In this document: piece after piece, positions 34,251-46,800 of the stretch
Position numbering within the stretch: position 1 is the stretch's first letter
Layout: each line of letters starts with the position of its first letter
Assembly (NCBI RefSeq): GCF_021130785.1
Contig: NW_025777439.1
Coordinates: 1 to 64,000, forward strand
Reading direction: 5' to 3'
Origin: Homalodisca vitripennis
Taxonomy: Eukaryota > Arthropoda > Insecta > Hemiptera > Cicadellidae
DNA: 64,000 bases
Program-made: the position numbers and the translations under genes
The notes under the pieces: generated by a model
Database searches by the model: none
What the model was told of the DNA's origin: nothing
The model's input: only the letters and a program-made list of their open reading frames with translations

Positions 34251-36460
34251 GAGCAGAGTATTTCATACTCTTTGTTCATTTATATATTGAAACATTGATA
34301 TGTTATTATATAAAGAAATAACAAATAGGTTTCCTAATGTTTTATGGTATTTAAAAACTTATTAACGACTTTGACTTGTCTAACTATCCAGCCCATAATA
34401 TATCGTGTTCTGCATCAACAAGTAAAGAGACAAAATATTTCTGTAATAAACAATTTCATTTTCTCCTAATCAAATAATTTACCATAACGTGAAATTTTAA
34501 TATATGCAGTAAACATCAGGTAATACTTAAAGTAGGACATTAATTTTATATAACTAATGTTTTCTTTTACTTAATTAAAGTGTATTGATATATTATATTA
34601 TATATGATGCAAGAATATATTTGCTTATACAATTTTACCACTATTTCAGAGCGCTTTATATGACAAAAAGCGATAAAGCGTTTACCGCCAATATGTCAAT
34701 GCTAGGCTCCAGAACGTTCAGATAGTGATTGACTTTACACCTCACAAACTGTTGGTGTCAGTGGTGATATATAAGGGTACAGTTACGTCACTGCTTCCTC
34801 ATCAGTTTGCCGTTCATATTTGAGGAACATTCTGTGTTATTTAATCTTCATAAAAAATCTTTAGATAAATTGTAATAGGCTTTAAAAACTTTTTATGTGT
34901 TTCCATTCTGTGTTTGGAACCTTATTAATGACTTTTTTAAGCTAAATATGTTGAATGTACTATTTTAGTAGCTATATATATATTTATATATATATATATA
35001 TACTTTAATATACTTTTATATATATATATATATATTTAGTATGAGAAAAGTAAAAAAACACAATTTGCTATTTTAATTCTAAATTATTATTTTTAAATTT
35101 GATTACATTCACCCCAGACAAACTGAATGACACTACAGTGTAATCTCCTGAGCCAAAGAAGAGCATAATACAATACATAGTTCATATTCAATTATAATAC
35201 AATATACACAAACACAATGACCGAGGGAATTTAATGATATAATCCTTACAGTATTGTTTTTTAAGTGGTGTAATATGTATGCGTGGAATATGAAAAACTA
35301 TTGAGCTTTAATAAAAGATGAAAAGTGTAGATTTTTCAAAAAGATTAGCCAACGTTATTTTAGTGTAATGGAAACATGGCATTTTTATTCCAAAGAGTGA
35401 ATCACTGCCAACACTAATAGTGTATACAATAAATTTCATTGTATAAGCCACTACCCTAATTTTATTTAAATCGATAGAGTGCATTGCTAATTTTAATATA
35501 CGTCGAAATGAGAAGGTATCAAGATAGCTAAAATAGGAAGTGATAGATTTGTTCTTAAAATGTGTTTTTTTATAACACACCTAAAAACAAAACTTCAGAT
35601 ACGTAAATAAAAATTAAATCAGCGTCAGTGAAGCTTACACAAAATTTAGAAGTACTTCGTATAGTAGTCTAACAGTGATACAACACATGTGTATAATAGT
35701 CAGTTTCACATGCATCAATCTAGAAACAATATAACATACAGAAGAGTTTTGTTGTTATTTTTAATATTTATGAGACAGTGCCATTTCAATATAGAAAAAC
35801 GATATTTTTTTAACGATTCAAGAGAAAACAGGTACTGCGCTTTTAAAAACTGTAATTGAATCATGACTCTAGGTTAAACGCTGTGTCGTCACTCACATGT
35901 TTGTAACTTTTTTTGTAATTTTAAACAACCACATTATTAGACGTTAATTCAACATTTTGTATTGTTCGAATTAACATGCACTAAAAATTGAATCGTATTT
36001 TCTCAACTGAAATTACTTTATTCATCTCAATTCTTAAATGTAGGAAAATGTTAATCGTTAACTTCCTCCCATACCCACGAAATCATTTAAATTAAAATTT
36101 TCCACAGCAATAAGTCCACCTGAATATCTAGAAAGTTAATATGTATTCTAAGACGCTAAGTTATAGGATTTAATGATATGATGTGAAACTGTATAAAACA
36201 GTACTTTAAAGTTGAGGCTTGTTTTTTATTTTTAAAATTAAGTTGCCTAACTTTAATTTTTTAAACTAAATAAATAGTTTAAAAAAATATAATGTATGAT
36301 ATGTAATATTTTGGAAATTGAGAGTTTGAAAGTTTTAGAAGCATATATTTTAGTTTTAAATAATATTTTTGGCTTGCATAGGAGTATAACGGTGACGTTA
36401 AAATTCGATATAAAAGTATTTTCAACTAAAATATATTCATCATTTTACGCAAATAAAGAT
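34251..36460. other. AT-rich noncoding stretch
   Basis: It contains a (TA)n cluster at 34972-35036. The longest frame is 90 codons (minus, 35308-35580) and has no recognised motif. Nothing else is seen. Confidence 0.45.
34972..35036. repeat. Interrupted (TA)n microsatellite
   Basis: Two TA tracts separated by TACTTTAATATACTTTT. Confidence 0.93.
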
Positions 36461-36720
36461 ACAAACAAACTTACTGGTGGCCTCTAGTGAGGCTTTGGTA
36501 CTATAAAAAACGACAATAGAAAGGCGCTTGTTAGTGAGATTGCTGTTAGAGTGGCTACAAACATCTCTTGGCACTACTGAGGATTTTGTAATGTAAGGAA
36601 ATGTATGTCAAGGAAGATGCAGACAAACTTGACTGGTGGCCTCAATAAGTCTTAGGTACCATAACAAATGACAATAGAGAGGCACTTGTTAGAGAGGGGC
36701 CACAAACATCTTATAGTACG
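36460..36720. repeat. Local duplication, ~157-bp offset
   Basis: ACTGGTGGCCTC, then a GGTAC-AT-A-AA-GACAATAGA segment, GGC-CTTGTTAG and ACAAACATCT occur twice, starting near 36467 and 36625. A reverse-complement relative with CTTGAGGCCACCAGTCAGG is at about 52795-52845, so the unit belongs to a dispersed repeat. Confidence 0.7.
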
Positions 36721-39700
36721 TAAGAAGCTTAAGAACTACTTCACTGTATATGATTATTATAGTACGTAGTATGTAGAGACTTGTGGAAATTTGTATATAT
36801 AGGAATGTTTTAATACTTCATTACTGTTCTCAATCGGTAAAGCAGTAAATACGTAGTTTTTGCTGATATGAAAAAAATATAAAATAATCCCTAAATTATA
36901 TCCGGTTATGACATTGTTAATAAAGTAATTTGTTTTAATTCTACTGTTTAAAAAAATATAAAAACTAGGTTATACACAATTTAATTCCTAACGGTATTCA
37001 GTTGCTAAATTACTCTAATAAAATACTGAATTTCAGTTCTTAAAACACTTTAAAGGTTTACTGTGCTTTTAACGATATAATATTCTACTAATATAATAAA
37101 GGATAATAGGAGTTTGTGCATTCGTCATCATTAATTGTTACAAAATGTAGAACACAAATCAACAATTGAAATCTACCCTTTTTGTCAGGTGAGATAAGAA
37201 ATAGTTCATGTACGTGTCCTTAAAACCCACAATGTGCGTCAATGGACTGCTACTTAAAAATGAAAGAAAGGAAACATATCAGACAACTGTTTGTAGACCA
37301 TACAACAGAAAATGAACCCAGGCTTTGCAAAAGCATAGACTCATGAGCACGAGAGGTCAAGAGCTCAAACAAACAAACGTCACTCCAGTACTGGCGAAAG
37401 CAAAGTTTGATCATCCTTTTTACTTCTCTTGCTCTTTACTCTTGGGGTTATTAACTGTGTAACATATAACGATGCAAATGTCTGAAACCATATCATCTCA
37501 AAACTTCCATTGTCAATAAAAAATCTTAAGCAAAATATCATGTAAAGGTTTTATCATAAAGTAACCGGATAAAAATAGTTAATAAATGATTCGTCTATAT
37601 TTAATAAATTAAAGAATTACGAATCGTAATTTGACAGGATATCCTTATGTCATGGTATGTTTATACTTGTTTTTTGTGCGTATTACTACATGTTCCCTTA
37701 GTTTTTTTGAGATTTCTCTCTCTCTAGTATGTTATAATGCATTGAAGCAATATTATCATTTTTTCTTAAATATTTTGGTTTTGTGTGGTAGGGATTTTTT
37801 TTATATTTGTAGTAATCACATTTACGCCTCGAGACGTGACGTGAATTGCATATAGCGGTGGAGAATATGAGTAAATTTTTCTTATTCTTGAAAATAAACA
37901 GATTTTATGACCAAATCTACGTTGTTAAAAATGAAATTGAAATTATATCTATGTATTATTTATGAGCTATTGAAGTGAAAATTTCAGTCTACAATTAAAT
38001 ATTCATCATTTTGTAATCCAGGTTTTTGATTACACATACACTTTTAACGTAAACAATGGTTTCCTTCAACTGAGTAATGGAAAATTATTATTTTCAGAGA
38101 ATACGGAATTACATTTTTTATTTTAACTGTAAATAATTGAAAAGTAAAATTATATTTACTAACACTATCAAGCGAGTTAATCATTGTTAATCGTATAAAC
38201 ATAAATAAAAATAGTTGGAGTTTTAGATGTAGTCTTACGTTTACTATATTATAATAATTTGGAATATATTCGATTCCTATCGTCCCTATCCTGTTGATTG
38301 AAGATACATCTGTAAGTACGCCATAGCTTCCCCCTAAATTGTCAATCTTAGGCAATCTTTTAAATAATGCCGTTAGATTGTTTAATAAATGTATTAGCTA
38401 AAAAAATGCACAGCCATAATTTTATTTATTAAAACACAATCGAAAAAATTGTATTATGTTCATTAATTCTTCAGAGAACAATTTGAATTTCTTCTCCTTG
38501 AAGCATATACCTAAGAACATTAATCTTCATTATTAAACCACATAGGCATACTTCTTAGTCTTCTGGGACAGTTCATTCCCTTGAACCATATATTATATTT
38601 AAGATCTTATAATATTATTTCATGTAATATAATATTTAAATATAGTGGGAATAAATAATTTTATGAAACATAAGTAACATATATTAATATGATACGTTGA
38701 CTATTTATAAGACAACATTTGTATTAAAAAATGCACCAGAAGCAATCTGAGAATTTGTTTGAACTCATAGAAGATGATAAACCTTATTGGTATCCCCAAT
38801 TGAGTTTTCAGCGTGGCAACCAAACGATATGGCATCGAGGATGGCTTTCAGTGAGATTGCTTCTGACGAGCCGATAACCCCCTCACAACTTTTCTTCATC
38901 CGAAAATAACTTCCTCCTAACAAGACATGAAGACTACGCTATCATACATCTATTAAATTGTTGATACAAATTAATGTTGTGATCTTCTAACGACAAAAAT
39001 CTACAAACTAAGCTAACGTTTAAATTCATACACGCCAAATGCGATATATGCACAAAACCACTGACATTAAGACAATAGTCTCTTAATAATCTGTAATAAA
39101 GTCAGTTGCCGACCAAGATGGCTACCGTATGCCTGCCATAAAGCGGTCACCAACTATCTCAGTCTGATTCAATGTTTTAGATGGGATGATCCACTAAGTT
39201 TCTAAATTTTCACTTAAAAAACGCACGTTATTTAAAAATAATGCTGTCCCATTTATTATAACAATTTTTTTAATATGAGCAATTGTACAATATAAATATT
39301 ATTACCTATAGTACTAAATAACTATATATAATATAAATTATTTAATACAATCGAAAATTAATACATATAAAATAGGTGGAAAAATAACGGTGTAGCCACT
39401 GCAAAAGCTGTAATAATAAATAAGTATGTCAATTGCGTCAAAACTAGTATTAAGTGGTCTGCAAAAGCAGAAAGCGTAGTTAGTTAGCATCGGTGCAGTT
39501 CTTTCATAATAACTTGAATTAAAATAACTAACAAAAAAGTAAAACGACAATAATAAAGCAATTCAAATATGTTTGGTTATTGTTACAGATAACGACGCGT
39601 CATACGGTGAGTTTGACAAAACAAAAGAGAATATTTGGCTCCAACTCCTGAATAGCAGGTTTATTTTGATAACTATTATCTCTATTCTATTTAGAGCTTT

Positions 39701-39947
39701 GTTTTGATTTAATATATAAGTGTGGAACTACTTACGTGTTATCACGTTAATAAATTATATTTCGTTACATTCACAACTGTATATTAGAATAGTTGGTACA
39801 CTTTAATAAAACTAGACTGCCGCAAAAGCTCTCAATTTGTTTCTGAAAATAATATAATACCCATGTAATACGGTTTGATAATAGCGTTTAAATAATACAA
39901 GTTGCCAAACAATTATTTATGTGTGGGGGATAGTTAGGCTACGTATG

Positions 39948-39950
<3 letters not shown>
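36721..39950. other. AT-rich noncoding stretch
   Basis: No recognised gene. A weak tRNA-B-box-like AGGTCAAGAGCTCAAAC at about 37357 may be an old SINE head. Frames reach 103 codons (minus, 38044-38355) but look random in composition. Confidence 0.4.

Positions 39951-40001
<51 letters not shown>
39951..40001. repeat. (AT)n microsatellite
   Basis: About 50 bp of pure AT dinucleotide. Confidence 0.97.
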
Positions 40002-40006
<5 letters not shown>

Positions 40007-40354
40007 AAATCTCATATGATTACACTCAGAATGTTTAAAAATATATTGGTTTTGCTATTATTTTTGCATTCTTATATTGATTCTTATATCAAATCATTAT
40101 ACATTATAAGTAAAGTTAATGTAAGCTGTAACAATGTTATGACTGCAATTTATCACCGCTACGATATGCAGGTGGAGTTAGAGTAGTTTTAATTGTGACA
40201 GCAGTTAAGATGTACACATAAGTAGCCACTTTTTGATCGTTGTCATGGATTTGCCCACTTGTGCCACTAGTAGACTCAATAGATTGTACTTTTCTAGCAC
40301 TTATGTTGTATAGTAATAATTTTATGTATTTTTCTACTAGCATATTAGGAAAAA

Positions 40355-40441
40355 CTAGTATTAGTGGACCCCGCTGACAAGTTCTAACTTAGCGGGGCCA
40401 AATGCATGTATGATTGGTGAATAAATGAATTCTATTCTATC
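40355..40441 (+). mobile_element. 3' end of a retroelement with stem-loop and (TTCTA) tail
   Basis: A 7-bp stem (CCCCGCT 40369-40375 with AGCGGGG 40391-40397) is followed by AATAAATGAATTCTATTCTA. A hairpin, an AATAAA and a short repeated tail are typical of CR1/L2-like 3' ends. No coding part can be assigned upstream. Confidence 0.5.
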
Positions 40442-40464
40442 TCGTTGCCAACATGGTTACGTAT

Positions 40465-40794
<330 letters not shown>

Positions 40795-40799
40795 CCCTT

Positions 40800-41015
40800 A
40801 GCATAGGGTTCCCTTATAATTGGGCTTTGTGCCTGTAATGGCTACCTTTTGCGGGAATTTACATATTTAAAGTATATATTTTAGTAGTAATTATTGTTAG
40901 TTGTAAGTAATTATTGTTTATTTATGAACTGTTTAAGTCATGTGTTATTTGTCTTATTTCATTTGAAATTGAGTTAGTATATTCCTGCAATAAAGAGAGT
41001 TTTCTATTCTATTCT
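40800..41015 (+). mobile_element. Retroelement 3' end with (TTCTA)n tail
   Basis: AT-rich 3' UTR-like sequence ends in GCAATAAAGAGAG followed by TTCTATTCTATTCTA. It has the same tail type as the fragment ending at 40441. No coding sequence is present, so the assignment rests on the tail and the polyadenylation-like signal. Confidence 0.45.
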
Positions 41016-41466
41016 ATATATATCTTATAAATAAAAATGAATGTCGAAATGTGTTGGTAAGCGCTAATCTCGATAGCGGCTGGACCGATTCGGTTAATTC
41101 TTTCTGTAAAATGTCCATTGAAATCCGACTAAGGTTTTTATGACGAAAAAGTTATAAAAGTTACCTGGAATATTTTTGAATTCATAAAATATTGTAGTTT
41201 GTACGTTTCATAATTCAAATTAAACTGGCACTAAACAGCTGTTGACAGCTATAGTTCAACAAACTGTCTGAAACATGTTTACATTTAAATGTTACCAATG
41301 TAAAGAGTGATTGGTCGGTAGTGTAATGCAGATAGTAAATAAAACATTAATATATAAATTTTACGCCAGTGACGAATTAAAATCATCTAATGCATTAAGT
41401 ACTGTTATAAAACTAACCTTAATGAACAAAGTTATAAATGTTTTCAAATAAGCTACTTTCTTTTAA

Positions 41467-41512
41467 TTCAAAAGAAAGCGGTCCGACTATTCAAAAGAAA
41501 GCGGTCCGACTA
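41467..41512 (+). repeat. 23-bp tandem duplication at the LINE 5' junction
   Basis: TTCAAAAGAAAGCGGTCCGA plus CTA occurs at 41467-41489 and again at 41490-41512. It codes for the QKKAVR part of ORF2, duplicated right at the truncation point. Confidence 0.95.
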
Positions 41513-41875
41513 ATTTCAAAATTGAAATTCAGAGATTCATGTAAAAATTCCTTTAGGGAGCTTGAATTACTGACTTTGCCCTGTCTCTATATCCTTGAGG
41601 TTGCTCTGTAGTGCCGATTCAAGTGTGAGTTGGTCCAAGGCAGGGACGTTCGCCAATACGGGACTAGAGGCCGGGACAATTTCCGTATTCAACAGCACAG
41701 AACCGCCATGTTCGAACGTCTACCATCCGAGGTTGGCGTAAGGTTCATAAATAAGCTCCCTGATGAGATACAAAATTTAAATGATCCTAAAAAATTCAAA
41801 GCTCGATTGAGAAACCTATTGGTGTCGAGGGTGTTCTACTCTGTTGAAGAGTTTATGATGAGCCGCTGGGATTAA
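41513..41875 (+). pseudogene. LINE ORF2 C-terminal fragment (copy 2)
   Basis: The 81-codon frame 41630-41875 ends normally and aligns with the C-terminus of copy 1: RDVRQYGTRGRDNFRI, RTAMFERLPSEVGVRFINKL and VFYSVEEFMMSRWD. The preceding stretch reads [20 protein letters not shown] before a frame break near 41610. It is more diverged from copy 1 than copy 3 is. Confidence 0.85.
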
Positions 41876-42289
41876 ATTTGAAGTTAATTGAAATAAATTG
41901 GCTAGTCCTTTAGTTCTGTTCTAAATTGTAATCAGCATACCTGAAAACTTTTTAATGACTGAATTGACTTGCATTTAAATTGATTTATTTTAATTAGTTT
42001 AATTCATTTTAATACATGTATATTGACGATTGTATACAATTTGCTTAAATTGTGAACACAATAAAGATTTATTATTATTATTATTATTATTACTTTAAAC
42101 TGGTAGCTTCCTTGACATTATGATATTAAATTTTAACAATGTCTTATGGAAAAACAGAGAAATGAATAGTAACATGCTTCAACGATTCATTCTTTCCCTG
42201 GCTACAGTCTAAAAAACAAATGTAACGCAAAACTTTAACAACGATTATTTTGGAATATTGCATAACCTTAATAAGGATTTCCCCCTTAT

Positions 42290-42770
42290 ACCGAAAGTAC
42301 ATATAAAATATGTAGGACTTCCCCCTAGGTCCTAATAGGCTTTTCAGTCCTACTTATGTGTGTATTTTCTTCATCAGGACAAGGCAAACTCAACTATGTC
42401 AAGACGAATTTTACCAAAATAGATTTCCGAGAACTAAGATAAACGAACGTATATAGTATTTTGATCGAGACAACATGGCATGCTAAACTATGGCATAGTA
42501 GATAAGTGAATTTAAACGGTGTTATATAGGCAATTTTTAACCGAAGTAGGTATCTCGATCCTACGTTAAGTAATATATGTTTTTTCTTCGTCAGAACATT
42601 AAGGCAAACTGTACTATGTTGCAGGAAATATCTTAGACCTGAAATATATGACAAGGACTGGAAATATACGCTTTTTTACCGAAGTAGGTTTCCTAGACCT
42701 GTGTGATCCGGGATTTGTGTTTTTTTCATTGGGATCACAAATCAGATTCAGCTGTGACGTCATGTATATA
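42290..42770. repeat. Three diverged internal repeats in the Helitron-like element
   Basis: Segments starting ACCGAAGTAGGTWTC or a near match, followed by a T-rich stretch and TTCATC/TTCGTC/TTCATT, recur around 42282-42400, 42540-42620 and 42679-42740. Two are followed by GGCAAACT-like sequence. They are loosely related. Confidence 0.5.
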
Positions 42771-43011
42771 ATTAATTAGAACCAGAAACGCTCCTACACG
42801 TGACAAACATGATTAATAATTAAGTTAAACTCTGATACTATTTACCATGAAATTAAATAATATCTACCTAATGTATGCGTACTTGCGTTTATACATTTTT
42901 ATATGTCTCTTATCATATTACATAATAACTACTTTTACTATGTAATATAAGGACTTCGGTTCTAAATATTGCGTGCCAAGCCGCGGATAAAAGCTAGTAT
43001 ACTGTGTGTGT

Positions 43012-43015
43012 GTGT

Positions 43016-43068
<53 letters not shown>
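43012..43068. repeat. (TG)n(TA)n compound microsatellite
   Basis: TG dinucleotides (with one TATG) grade into about 44 bp of TA. It abuts the Helitron-like 3' end. Confidence 0.96.
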
Positions 43069-43069
<1 letters not shown>

Positions 43070-43135
43070 TCATTGCAATTTACTACGATCTTAGTATTTG
43101 TGTTCCATAGTTAATTTTGCCTCTTTCCCGATCAA

Positions 43136-43259
<124 letters not shown>

Positions 43260-43379
43260 CCATTCATAGCTCTGTGAAGCCTAGATTCGTATAAAGCAAC
43301 TAAGAGAGGTTTCAGAACAGCGCTTAAAATTTACGGTAAAAGTTATACTAAATTGCTTAGTGTCTGCACTGCTAGCAGT

Positions 43380-43890
43380 TACCAATGTTGTTTGTCTTAT
43401 TGCCAGGATCATGAAAATACGTCAAAAAGTTTTTATTTATGGCCAATTCAATTTAGTTCCTTCTCAGTACGTTTTTGTCCATCATTGATTTTGCCTTGTT
43501 TCCAGAACAAGAAAATATATCTCGCATCAGAGAATCCTACTTCTATCAAACGAAAACTAAGATAGGTTTCATATTAGCTATTAAATTTATACCTAAATTT
43601 GCATAGTAACTTTGTCTTTTAAATCTAATAATTAATATTTGATAAATCTTCATTAACAATTACACTATGCGTTTTTTCTCAATTAAATTAATATTTAAAA
43701 CATTTAGACCTGGAAATGGCACAGTAGTTCAAAATCACAGCTCAACAAACTTTCTTATAGCATAGTTATTGCTGACTGCATCAATAAGTTGGTAATGAAA
43801 TTATGATCATCTTAAGCTTTAAACATTTTATAAGGTAAATGGTTATTTAGCTAATCGCTGAGACCTAAAACGCAGTGAAAAATCTAATAT
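43380..43890 (+). repeat. Dispersed repeat copy, related to 58230-58690
   Basis: Shared ordered segments include AATACGTCAAAAA, TTGCCTTGTTT or TTACCTTGTTT, GCATCAGA, CTATCAAACGAAAACTAAGA versus CTGTCAAAAAAATACTAAGA, TTAAATTTATA, and later TAGCATAGTT. Both copies have the same orientation. No coding is recognised. The one frame of 70 codons (43353-43565) is not conserved in the other copy. Confidence 0.55.
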
Positions 43891-46800
43891 CATCGTACTT
43901 AGTACTGCCTGTATATAAATAAATCTTCATGCAAAATATCAAGACTGTAGTTTCTGTTTGCTTTCAGTATGTCGTGTAGTGGAGACAAACTAATAGCCTG
44001 ACAAGCAGAAATTAACATTTTCTTGCCCATCGAATGACAGGTTTCACTAACGCTCAGAAAATGAAAACTATATTAAATGTTCAAAGAAAACAGAAAGGTA
44101 AATTTGAAACAATTAGCAAATGAGGTCTAACGAATTGCTCTGGTGCGTAAACATATGGCTAAAAATGACTTTTGTTTCAAGAGATCCTTAAGTAAACCGT
44201 AACGTTAATAATGAGTTGCAGGAAAACTCCTACACTATATAAGGCTATGGTGCACTCCACTCGAATTTCATGGAATTAAATAAAGTAGTCATGATATATC
44301 ATTACAGTTTATTTCAAAGATGCATGAAATGTGTGATATTTATTTGGTAAATTACCTTGTTCATCCACTTTTATTGAAGGTCTTAATGATTATGGACAAG
44401 ACAAAAGAAGTCATTGTGCATCTTTTCATTTATAGCGAGGTATCCATACTCACAAGCAGTTCAGGAAACGATCTCTGAAACTTTGGACCTCTAAATGTAT
44501 CCCGATCATCTGTTCAGCAAAAGTGTCTTTGGATAATCTTGCATTGATGATTAGATGTGTCAAAACGGTGCTCGAGAAAGTGATTATATTTAAAAAGTCC
44601 CTGCTATTGCTTCTTTCCTATTTCAAAAAGCCATAAAGCTTAATAATTCTGATGTGACAGATCATCCTTCTTGCTCAAACTACATCTAAGATTAGTTAAG
44701 TAAATTGGAAACAATCAAAATATTTCAGCTCAAACTCAATGGCACGCAGCTTGGAATCCTAAGACGAGATCTGATGAGATGAGGTAACTTACAATAGATA
44801 TCTTGCATAGTTAGATGTCTCAAAGCTCACTTGAGATAGCTATGGTAATTGAAAACCATCAAAATATTTAAGCTCAATCCAATATTGTTACTCAATGGCA
44901 CGCAGCTTGAAATCGCCAGATTTGATGAGACGAGGTTACTCAAAGTAGAGATCTTAAAATAATCTCTCTTAAAGATCTTAGAGATCTGTGATAAAATTGT
45001 CCTGGATTGAGAGTTATTGAGAAGAAAATCATGAAATTTCGTATATCTGTATTTTGCATAGGTTTAGCTACATTCGTAGTTCCAGTAGCGTTTGATACAG
45101 CAAAAAAAAAACATATAGGAGCTTTTTTTGGCATTATTCCTTTCTTGTTTAAAAATGTCGAACATCACGTCACTCTTGGCGCTACCCTAACCCAGAACCC
45201 AATTTTCTGATGTACCAACCTGTAGTTCAACAAGTGCGTTGTATGAATCTGAGTATCTTAGATATTATTAAATTTTGCACAATTAAGTTTATTGAAGCCT
45301 ATAACCGTATCGCATTATTACAACAACAAGTTTAAAAGTAACCTAAAACTGTATTTCCAAGCAGTTTTTGCATTTGTATGGCAACTTGTAAGAGACACAA
45401 CAGTGTAAGGTCTTTAGTAGCAGATAGCTGGTTGTATCTTGTACAAATACAAGTTAGCGATGAGAATTTTCATTGAAATGCATAAACATGTACACACGTT
45501 TAAAACTGTTAATCTCAGTTTTAATTAGCTACGTTGTGTAACATACTTTGATGCAAGTAATAATAATGAGTTGTAGAGAGATGTTCACAGAGGCGCCATA
45601 CAAGACCGCCACGTTACTGTTGTAATTTACTAGTATTAATGACAACCCTTGGGCTGTCAGAACTAATTAATTGACAGGTTCAGTACATGAGGACGACAGT
45701 TTAGACACAAAGTGGTAATTGATTCCTTAAAGAAAGGTTTCAAGACTTTTACTTTACAAACAAACCAACCCTCATTGCTATGTGGGTTGATCTTGATAAA
45801 ATCTATGAACACGTAGTAGGAAGTCGTTTTAATAACCTTGTAAATGAGTTAATTAATATACGGTATGTTAATTTACGTATTAACAAATTTATGTTTATGA
45901 AAACAGTTAATTACATTCGTTCTTAGGATAAATAAACACAAAGGGTTAAAGTAAAATAATATTAGGCATTCAAATGTGCATAGTAGCGTTTTTCATGACA
46001 AAAAATCCTATTCATTTTAAATATAATTTTGCAAAATATATTTGATTTTATTTTGTAAATCATAGCAACCACTCTAGAATTTGTTTCAAAACTAGAGCAT
46101 GTTTAAAGACAAAATAGTTGTTGAGAACATACGACTAAGTACTACATAAATCACAATTTCCTCACAGATGTCAATCCGAAAAACGTATTGGAATCTTGAA
46201 CGTGTCGAGATCTGATACAAAAGTCTCACTAGTCTATACAGTTTGTAAAGCAATTTCTTAATATAAACTTGAAATTGTAAAAGTAAATGTATTTATACAG
46301 AGAAAAGAAGTTGCTTAAGATAGTGCATGTCCTTCGATAAATGTGGCTTAGCGTCATTAAAGCTTACAACTCATTAAGCTAGCACAATTTCTTTTTTGTT
46401 TGCCAGGGATGTAAAATTATTTTCTTTATCATCATAAATCGTCTAAAAGAGTCTCAAGAATGAAATGAGCTGATTTTAAATGTTTCATGCAACCTAAGTG
46501 AAGTCTGTCATGCGACATCCGGTGTGGCTTAATCCTACCTAGTTGTGCCATTGATGTAACGGCTTACAAGGTTCTATTGAAATTCACTCTCTATTTGCTC
46601 AAAGGTTAGAGTTTTATAACTCGAAAGTTGTGTCAAAATGGCTGTGCTGTCTAATATTAGAGTCGATGCATAATGTGTTTAATTTTGGAGATAAATGTGA
46701 TGTCATGCAACACTGAAAAAATACAATGGAGTAGATTTAAGAGATTTTCAATAAAAGCAAATAGCCTCTAAGTTCATGTTTGCCCCATTTTGCGGGTTAT

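Larger units (their letters stand above)
41460..42091 (+). mobile_element. CR1/Jockey-type LINE copy 2, strongly 5'-truncated
   Basis: Only the end of ORF2 and the 3' UTR remain, with an (ATT)n tail at about 42070-42090. ACTTT at 41455-41459 and 42092-42096 is a probable 5-bp target duplication, the same length as that of copy 1. The insert lies inside the Helitron-like element and so is younger than it. Confidence 0.85.
41020..42998 (+). mobile_element. Helitron-like (non-autonomous) element with nested LINE
   Basis: The left end has ATAAAAATGAATGTC and, soon after, GGCTGGACCGATTCGGTTAA, a pattern common near the start of insect Helitron/Helentron families. The right end has GCCAAGCCGCGGATAAAAGC then CTAGT (42994-42998), followed by (TG)n(TA)n. 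It has no Rep/helicase coding, so it would be non-autonomous. It is interrupted at 41460-42091 by a LINE copy. The inner part holds three diverged copies of a CCGAAGTAGG/TCTTCAT-type segment. Classification is inference from ends only. Confidence 0.5.

Noticed and set aside
38044..38355. 103-codon minus-strand frame
   Set aside because: Ile/Asn/Tyr/Phe/Lys-rich composition follows the AT bias; no motif is seen.
45007..45210. 67-codon frame with a signal-peptide-like start
   Set aside because: No cleavage context, no homologue recognised and an overlapping minus frame of similar length; chance is likely.
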